A stretch of DNA of 64,000 nt from Delphinapterus leucas (taxonomy: Eukaryota > Chordata > Mammalia > Artiodactyla > Monodontidae): the NCBI RefSeq assembly GCF_002288925.2, contig NW_022098050.1:9796884-9860883 (forward strand), read 5' to 3'. The notes below the pieces were generated by a model that searched no databases, had not been told where the DNA came from, and saw only the letters and a program-made list of their open reading frames with translations. The position numbers were made by a program, and so were the translations under genes. Shown in pieces: positions 56,901 through 64,000 of the stretch (position 1 is its first letter; every line of letters begins with the position of its first letter).

Positions 56901-57700
56901 GAAGCGCTTTGTACTGCTGGTGGCAATGTAAATTGGTACAGCCACTATGGAAAGTAGTAATTAAAAATAGAACCATCATATGATCCAGTAATTCTACTTC
57001 TGGGTATATATCCAAAGGAAATGAAATCACTATCTTGAAGTGATATCTGCATTCCATGTTCACTGCAGCATTATTTGTAATAACTAAGACATGGAAACAA
57101 CTTAAGTGTCCATCAGTGTATAAATGGATAAAGAAAAAAATAAATATAATATTATATATATATAATATTATATATATACAGACACACAAAATGGAATATT
57201 CAGTCATAAAAAAAGAAAGAAATCCTGCCATTTGCAACAACATGGATGAAACTTGAGGGCATTATGATAAGTGAAATAAGTCAAAGAAAGACAAATACTG
57301 TATGGTCTCACATATGTGTGGAATCTAAAAGAGTTGAATTCATAGAAACAGAACAGATTGGTGGTTGCTAGGTGCAAGGATTTGGGGGTGGGGGAAACTG
57401 GTGAAGATGGTCAAATGGTCCAAAATTCTAGTTATAAGGTGATTAAGTTCTGGAGATATAATGGAGAGCATGACTATATTTAATAGTACTATATTGTATA
57501 TTTGAAAGTTGCTAATAGAGTAGATTTTAAAAGTTCTCACTAGATAGAAAAATTGTAATTCTGTGAGGTGATGGATGTGTTAACTAATCTTATTGTGGTA
57601 ATAATTTTGCAATATATACATATATAAAATCACTGCATTATACACCTTAAACTTATGTAATATGTTCAATTATATCTCAATAAAGCTGGGGGGAAAGTGG
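56900..57700 (+). other. Outer L1 ORF2 end and 3' UTR
   Basis: Decayed end of ORF2 ('catggaaacaacttaagtgt', 'atggaatattcagtcataaa') and the 3' UTR to 'ctcaataaagctgggggga'. A (TA)n microsatellite at about 57139-57182 lies inside. Confidence 0.75.
57139..57182. repeat. (TA)n microsatellite
   Basis: TA-rich tract with 'tatatatataatatta' repeats inside the outer L1. Self-complementary. Confidence 0.9.
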
Positions 57701-58589
57701 GGGAAACCCTAAACGACTGAAAGCTAATGTTTAATCAAATCTAAGGAGTTTGCCCCATTCTCCCATTTCTGGAGTAGATTGTTACAGTTTTATTTTTCTG
57801 TTTTGGGCAGTTCAGCAAGAGCTGATTGTGCAGCCACAACTTAGCAATGTGGCTCATGTGACTCATCCAAGTTGGAGCACAATTAGCAAAATGTGTTCCC
57901 AAAAATGGCAGTTTCAATACTAAATTCTGGGGAGAAACCAGGAGACATGGAAGACAAAATAGCACAGGGAAAATGGTAACTAAGTTTTACTAAAGTAAAG
58001 TACATTTGTCATGACTTTGAGTGAAGAGAGTCAAAGTCAGAATGATTTGGGAGTTTTTAAAAGTTACTATTAGAATTCCCAACCTGAAGACCAGTCATAG
58101 TCTGTAGCATTTTTTGAATGGGAAAAAATATGTAGACTCCAAATATTAGACTCAGGAGAATAGTGTACTTGTCAGACTAAGCAAACCCTCCAACTTTAGC
58201 AATTCTAAATTTAGAACCAACCTTGAACAGTTGAAGGTCTGTGTCCACAGGGGCTGAAAAAGGAAACTTCTTGGTTTCTACTCCTTAGTGCCTATTAGAA
58301 AAACAACTCCTTGATTCCAGGGTCATTGGGGACAATAAAGGGACAGATTTTTTCCCCTTTATATCTCAAAGTTGAGTCAGTTGTCAACCAGAGTTTGGCC
58401 ACGATGTAGACTGCAGACCTGTGTTTCTCAAGTATGCAGCTATGACCTGTGGGGATATGAGGAGATGCAGGTAGTTTTAGAAAGTAGACCTATAGAGCTG
58501 CCAACATATAAAACAGATGTAGAGAAGAATTGATAAAACAAGGTCTTACAAATGCCTTGTTTTCTTGCTCTGGAGCCCTCTTTTGCCCT
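57701..58589. other. Unique sequence, no gene
   Basis: No repeat or gene recognised. Confidence 0.35.
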
Positions 58590-59370
58590 GTACTCTGATG
58601 TGGGGTAGAAAAGCATTTCTACCTGGCCTCACTCAGGAAGTGAAATTTGACCTGAGCCCTGAAGTGTGCAGGAGAAGAAAACAATGTTTCAGACAATGTT
58701 CAGATAGAGCTGTGGGTAGGCCCTGTGTCAAAGACATTATGGCACATTCAAGGCACAGAAATAAGGTTAGTGTGGCTAAACCATAAGGAGTGAGGAGGAG
58801 AGTGGCTGGAAGAATAGATGAAGTGTCAGATCACCCTTGAAAGTCTTGTCATTTTCATTTGTATATCCTTACACTCAGAACAATGAGTAGCCAATGAAGG
58901 TTATTTGGAGAGACACTGCATACTCCAATTCTCATTTTGTGATTACTCTGTATGGATTGTGCTGAATGGATTAGAGGTTGACAGACTGGGTTCAGGAGAC
59001 CTTTCAAGGGACTATTCTAATAGAATATGCAAGAAATGATTATAGCTTAGACTAAGGTGGTAGAAGAGGAGATGGATGGAAGTAGATGGGTATAGAAGAG
59101 AAAATTGACAGGGCTTGTTGATGGATTGGTTATAAAGAGTAAGAGAGATGTAGGTGCCAAAGAAGATTCCAGGATTTCTATCATGTCCAATTTGGTGGAG
59201 CTACTGACTAAAGTAAGGAACACTAAAAGAGAGTCAGATATTGGAGAGAAAGCATAAGGTCAGACTTGGCCTGTTGAATTTGAGGTATCTTTGAAACTTG
59301 AAAGGGAAGTTGCTAAGTAGGACATTGTATACTCTGGTCTGAATCTCAGAGGAGAGGTTTCAGATGGGGT
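58590..59370 (+). repeat. Ancient dispersed repeat (same family as 29540-30130)
   Basis: 'cctgagccctgaagtgtgca', 'tagccaatgaaggttatttg', 'tagaagaggagatggatgga', 'gacagggcttgttgatggat' and 'tgttgaatttgaggtatctt' follow, in order, a common old mammalian dispersed repeat. I know the motif order but cannot name the family with confidence. Confidence 0.5.
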
Positions 59371-60029
59371 TATATCATTTTAATAATCAGCTGTGCTTGT
59401 GAATGAGTTTGCCTCACAGGAAGAGTTAGAGAGAGACAAGACAAAGGGGCCTTAGACAAACTGAGTCTTGAGAGACTCTGTTAATGGTCCTATAGAGGAG
59501 GATACTCCTACATAGAAGTAGGAGGAAAACCATAGGAACATGATGTCAGGAAGAGAGAGTTTCAAGAATTAGCTAAAATATAACAGTGTCAAAATTAATA
59601 AAAGTGCTTGAATGAGGAAATCTACAAGGTAGAAACTTTAAGAAAACTTGGCCTGATGGTGGAAATAAAAGTGTTATTATGGATAAGGAGAATGGTCAGT
59701 GGTGAGAATTCCAGGGTTGTAAAAGTTGCAGGTTCATCAGAATGAGTTGTCCTCAAATGGGATTTGTAGTTTTGGCTGCTGGTACAGTTTTGTCTAATTT
59801 TGGTAGCAAGAGATGTGAGTATTAGGACTGGGCTTGGGTAACTGTTTCAGGGGATGGCCTAGGGGATCACTAAGGAATGAGAGGTTAAGATTTCTTTTCA
59901 CAGTGAGAATTGTCCTTTTCTTTGTCCTCAGCCCAAACAGTGGTTCCAACCGACTTGACAGGAGCTGACTTCTTGCTACATTGCTTCTGCCTCCATTTCT
60001 AAAATGATTCTTAATCTAATACAAATTTA
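59371..60029. other. Unique sequence, no gene
   Basis: No recognised repeat or gene. Part of it may be further decayed ancient repeat. Confidence 0.35.
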
Positions 60030-61345
60030 TAACAACAAATTAATGACCTGAAAACACGTGATTTGGTTAATTATAGATATATACGTTTATTCCAGTTGTT
60101 ATGTCTCCTCTTTCATTTATGATTTTATATATTTAAGTCTTCTCTCTTTTTTCTTAGTCTGGCAAAAGGTTTGTCAATTTTGTTTATCTTTTAAAAAACA
60201 GCTCTTCGTTTTGTTAATCTTTTGAAATTGTTTCTCTGGTGTTTATTTCTGCTATTATCTTTGTTATTTCCCTTTTTTGGCTAACTTTGGGCTTAGTTAT
60301 TTTTCTAGTTTTTTGAAGTATAAAGTTATTTATTTGAAATCCTTTTCTTCTTAACATAGGTGTTTATCACTGTAAAATTCCCTCTTAGAACGGCTTTTAC
60401 TACATCCCATAAGTTTTGATACGTTCTGCTTCCATGTTCATTTGTTTCAAGATATTTTTTTAATTTCCCTTTTGATTTCTTCTTTGATCTATTGGTTGTT
60501 AAGGAGTATGTTGTTTAATGTTCACATCTTTGTGAATTCTCCAGTTTTCCTCTTGTTATTGATTTCTAGTTTCATACCATTATGGTCAGAAAAGATACTT
60601 GGTATGATTTCAAGCCTCTTAAATTTGCTAAGACTTTGTTTTGTGGCAAAGCATATGATCTCTCCTGGAGAATGTTCCATATGCTCTTGAAAAGAATGTG
60701 TATTCTACTGCTATTGGTTGAAAGGTTCTGTATATGTCTGTTAGGTCTTTAGCCTAAGTATAGTTCAGGTCCAGTGTTTTTGTATTGATTTTGTCTCTGG
60801 ATGATCCATTCATTGTTGAAAGTGGGGTATTGAAGTCCCCTACTATTATTGCATCATTGTCCCTCTTCAGATATGTTAATATTTGCTTAATATATTTAGA
60901 TGCTTCTCTGTTGGATGCATATATATTTATAATTGTTACGTCTTCTTGGTGAATTGGTCACTTTATCATTATGTAATGACCTTCTTTGTCTCTTGTTACA
61001 GTTTTTGACAAAATCTCTTTTGTCTGATATAAATATAGCTACCCCTGCTTCCTTGTGGTTTCTGTTTGTTTGGAATATCTCTTTCCATCTCTTTAATTTC
61101 AGCATACGTGTGTCCTTAAAGCTGAAGTGATTATCTTGTAGGCAGTATATAGTTGGGTTCTGTTTTTTTTCCCATTCAGTCATTCTGTCTTTTGTTTGGA
61201 AAATTTAATCCATTTGTATTTAAAGTAATTTATTGATAAGTAAGGATTTACTAATGTCATCTTATTCATTGTTTTCTGGTGGCTTTGTAGCTCCGGTGTT
61301 CTCTTCTTCCTCTCTTAATGTCTGCCTTTGTGAATTGATAATTTT
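60030..61345 (-). pseudogene. Old L1 ORF2 N-terminal (endonuclease to RT start), reverse
   Basis: The reverse complement encodes a diverged ORF2 start. The 95-codon piece at 60896-61183 contains 'NPTIYCLQDNHFSFKDT', where the catalytic glutamate of the usual LQETH is replaced by aspartate. The sequence continues to the region before RT near 60100. Stops and frameshifts throughout. A SINE follows at 61363. Confidence 0.8.
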
Positions 61346-61362
61346 CTGTAGTGATGTGCTTT

Positions 61363-61656
61363 CTTTTTTTAAAATTATTTACTTATTTATTTTATGGCTG
61401 TGTTGGGTCTTCGTTTCTGCGTGAGGGCTTTCTCTAGTTGTGGCAAGCGGGGGCCACTCTTCATAGCAGTGTGGGAGCCTCTCAATATCGCGGCCTCTCT
61501 TGTTGTGGAGCACAGGCTCCAGACGCGCAGGCTCAGTAATTGTGGCTCATGGGCCCAGTTGCTCCGTGGCATGTAGGATCCTCCCAGACCAGGGCTCGAA
61601 CCCGCGTCCCCTGCGTTGGCAGGCAGATTCTCAACCACTGCGCCACCAGGGAAGTG
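61363..61656 (-). mobile_element. CHR-type SINE, long form, reverse
   Basis: Tail side 'tttttttaaaattatttact', body with 'tgttgggtcttcgtttctgc' and head complement 'cgccaccagggaagtg'. A 17-bp duplication with one mismatch: ctgtagtgatgtgcttt (61346-61362) and ctgtagtgatatgcttt (61657-61673). Confidence 0.95.
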
Positions 61657-61758
61657 CTGTAGTGATATGCTTTGATTCCCCTCTCTTTATCGTTTGTGTA
61701 CCTACTGTAGGTTTTTTTCTTTTTGGTTCCCACAAGGCTTATATAAAACATCTAATAG

Positions 61759-61950
61759 GGCTTCCCTGTGGCGCAGTGGTTGAGAGTCCGCCTGCCGATG
61801 AAGAGGACGCGGGTTCGTGCCCCGGTCTGGGAATATCCCACGTACCGTGGAATGGCTAGGCCCGTAAGCCATGGCTGTTGAGCCTGCACCTCCGCAGCCT
61901 GTGCTCCACAACGGGAGAGGCCACAAGAGTGAGAGGCCCACATACTGCAA
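61759..61950 (+). mobile_element. CHR-type SINE, short form
   Basis: Head 'gggcttccctgtggcgcagt', B box 'cgggttcgtgccccggtc', end 'gaggcccacatactgc' and an A tail. The flanking duplication is weak ('aacatctaat' left, 'aaatctaag' right). Confidence 0.9.
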
Positions 61951-61959
61951 AAAAAATTT

Positions 61960-62189
61960 TTTAAATCTAAGAAATATAAGTCTATTTTAAGCTGATAACA
62001 ATTTAACGTGGATCACATACAAAAAATCTACCCTTTTACTGCCCTTCATTTTATGTTTTTGATATGACAGTTTACATCTTTTAATATTGTGTATCTATTA
62101 ACAAATTACTCTAGAGGGCAGTTTGTTGCTGAATACTAATTTTTCTTTCTGCATCTTGCCAATTTGTTTATAAATTCTAATAAGTTATG
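61960..62189. other. Undiagnosed AT-rich sequence
   Basis: Probably old L1 spacer or unique DNA. No open frame of interest. Confidence 0.3.
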
Positions 62190-62445
62190 TTTTCTATACA
62201 GACAATAATCACAACTTTGACAAATAACAATTTTCTATTTCTTCTTTTTGATTCCTGATAGCTTTCATTTCTTTCCTGACTATGCTCATTATGACAATTC
62301 TAAACATACAAGTGCTGATAGCAGAGGCCCTTGTCTTATACCTGCTCTTTAAGGATACGCTGTCAACATTGTTACATTAAGTATGAATTTTGTTCTAAAA
62401 TTTTTCGATATCCTTTGGATAAATGGAGTTCCTTTATATTCTTTT
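62190..62445 (-). pseudogene. Old L1 ORF2 RT fragment, reverse
   Basis: 'aggcccttgtcttatacctg' and 'acattaagtatgaattttgt' correspond in reverse to the RT segment just before the active site. It is short and fully decayed, and is adjacent to the 3' end of a young L1. Confidence 0.6.
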
Positions 62446-62451
62446 TCTTCT

Positions 62452-64000
62452 TTACATCTTTATTGGAGTATAATTGCTTTACATTGGTGTGTTAGTTTCT
62501 GTTTTATAACAAAGTGAATCAGTTATACATATACATATGTTCCCATATCTCTTCCCTCTTGCGTCTCCCTCCCTCCCACCCTCCCAATCCCACCCCTCTA
62601 GGTGGTCACAAAGCACCGAGCTGATCTCCCGGTGCTATGCGGCTGCTACCCACTAGCTATATATTTTACATTTGGTAGTGTATATATGTCCATGCCACTC
62701 TCTCACTTTGGCAAAGCTAACACTTCCCCCTCCCCATATCCTCAAGTCCATTCTCTAGTAGGTCTCTGTCTTTATTCCTGTCTTACCCCTAGGTTCTTCA
62801 TGACATTTTTTTTCTTAGATTCCATATATATGTGTTAGCATACGGTATTTGTCTTTCTCTTAATGACTTACTTCACTCTATATGACAGACTCTAGGTCCA
62901 ATCACCTCACTACAAATAACTCAATTTCGTTTCTTTTTATGGCTGAGTAATATTCCATTGTATATATGTGCCATATCTTCTTTATCCATTCATCCGATGA
63001 TGGACACTTAGGTTGTTTCCATCTCCTGGGTGTTGTAAATAGAGATGCAATGAATATTTTGGTACATGACTCTTTTTGAATTATGGTTTTCTCAGGGTAT
63101 ATGCCCAGTAGTGGGATTGCTGGGTCATATGGTAGTTCTATTTGTAGTTTTTTAAGGAACCTCCATACTGTTCTCCATAGTGGCTGTACCAATTCACACT
63201 CCCACCAGCAGTGCAAGAGGGTTCCCTTTTCTCCACACCCTCTCCAGTATTTATTGTTTGTAGATTTTTTGATGATGGCCATTCTGACCGGTGTGAGATG
63301 ATACCTCATTGTAGTTTTGATTTTCATTTCTCTAATGATTAATGATGTTGAGCATTCTTTCATGTGTTCGTTGGCACTCTGTATATCTTCTTTGGAGAAA
63401 CGTCTATTTAGGTCTTCTGCCCATTTTTGAATTGGGTTGTTTCTTTTTTTGTTATTGAGCTGCATGAGCTGCTTGTAAATTTTGGAGATTAATCCTTTGT
63501 CAGTTGCTTCGTTTGCAAATATCTTCTCCCATTCTGAGGGATGTCTTTTGGTCTTGTTTATGGTTTCCTTTGCTGTGCAAAAGCTTTGAAGTTTCACTAG
63601 GTCCCATTTGTTTATTTTTGTTTTTATTTCCATTTATCTAGGAGGTGGGTCAAAAAGGATCTTGCTGTGATTTATGTCATAGAGTGTTCTGCCTATGTTT
63701 TCCTCTAAGAGTTTGATAGTTTCTAGCCATACATTTAGGTCTTTAATCCATTTTGAGCTTATTTTTGTATATGGTGTTAGGGAGTGTTCTAATCTCATAC
63801 TTTTACATGTACCTGTCCAGTTTTCCCAGCACCACTTATTGAAGAGGCAGTCCTTTCTCCACGGTACATTCCTTCCTCCTTTATCAAAGATAAGGTGACC
63901 ATATGTGCGTGGGTTTATCTCTGAGCTTTCTATCCTGTTCCATTGATCTATAATTCTGTTTTTGTGCCAGTACCATACTCTCTTGATTACTGTAGCTTTG
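62452..64000 (-). mobile_element. Young L1, 3' part, continues beyond the window
   Basis: The plus strand begins 'ctttacatctttattggagt', the complement of the L1 3' end, and contains the 3' UTR (62452-62814) and the ORF2 C-terminal part. It runs off at 64000. The left target duplication cannot be checked without the other end. Confidence 0.93.
62815..64000 (-). pseudogene. L1 ORF2 C-terminal part (partial)
   Basis: The stop is at 62815-62817. A 243-residue open piece at 62902-63633 is the longest open frame in the window. It includes '[22 protein letters not shown]', '[15 protein letters not shown]' and the zinc-knuckle-like '[14 protein letters not shown]'. Upstream sequence up to 64000 continues the ORF2 C-terminal region but is broken near 63634. 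In a functional L1 this domain aids RNA binding during target-primed reverse transcription. It is probably a pseudogene. Its 5' part is outside the window. Confidence 0.88.

Larger units (their letters stand above)
44120..57700 (+). mobile_element. Old full-length L1 (outer element), split by a nested L1
   Basis: 5' UTR at 44120-46080 including a tandem array, ORF1 at 46103-46609, interruption by another L1 (46622-52589), ORF1 continuation from 52602, ORF2 from about 53600 and 3' UTR to 'tatctcaataaagctggggg' near 57690. Without the insert the length is about 7.6 kb. It is heavily decayed, with stops in both ORFs. Confidence 0.85.

Noticed and set aside
62902..63633. 243-residue open frame, the longest in the window
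   Set aside because: It is the C-terminal part of L1 ORF2 ([19 protein letters not shown] motifs), not a host gene.

Overview
The window is gene-free mammalian genomic DNA made almost entirely of transposable elements. Thirteen tRNA-derived SINEs of the CHR type point to a whale, dolphin or close cetartiodactyl relative: they start with a 'cttccctggtggcgcagtgg' head, carry a 'gggttcgagccctgg' B box and usually end in an A tail. The companion L1 family has a 3' end ('acatctttattggagtata' on the complementary strand) that I recognise from cetartiodactyl L1s. I see no host protein-coding gene, no RNA gene and no CRISPR or bacterial feature. By my boundaries, L1 LINEs cover about two thirds of the sequence. 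This fits an L1-rich gene desert, autosomal or X-linked; the window alone cannot tell which.

Layout. 1-7450: old mammalian repeats (an ERVL/MaLR-type LTR, L2, L1M, MER5A, and an MLT1 LTR with a SINE inside it) plus two more SINEs around a second MER5 copy. 7450-9785: old L1 remnant, minus strand. 10624-18540: near full-length relatively young L1 ('L1-A'), minus strand, with both ORFs decayed and three SINE insertions. 18540-21830: mostly unique, with a SINE, an L2 and a MIR. 21830-25145: stacked old L1 pieces with a short young L1 stub. 25146-29355: the 3' half of a second young L1 ('L1-B') on the plus strand, containing a 100-N assembly gap. 29356-30620: ancient repeat split by a MIR. 30620-33606: old L1s, minus strand, hit by a young L1 stub and two SINEs. 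33607-37028: the 5' half of L1-B on the minus strand. 37030-44120: mostly unique, with two MIRs, an LTR, L1 stubs, a second 100-N gap and an L2 end. 44120-57700: an old L1 with a tandem-repeat 5' UTR, split inside ORF1 by a younger, nearly complete L1 (46622-52589) that has target-site duplications. 57700-60030: unique plus an ancient repeat. 60030-62445: old L1 pieces with two SINEs. 62452-64000: the 3' part of another young L1, minus strand, running off the end.

The most notable structure is L1-B. Its 5' half (33607-37028, minus) and 3' half (25146-29355, plus) break at the same point in the ORF2 endonuclease. Together they add up to one complete ORF2 of about 1,270 codons. Both junctions carry related AT-rich repeated filler. 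The simplest reading is an inversion of about 8.5 kb with its right breakpoint in L1-B. Other observations are a false duplication flanking the first gap, a candidate L1 3' transduction, microhomology deletions in an L1 and a SINE, and repeated L1-into-L1 nesting. I see no evidence for a new functional system.
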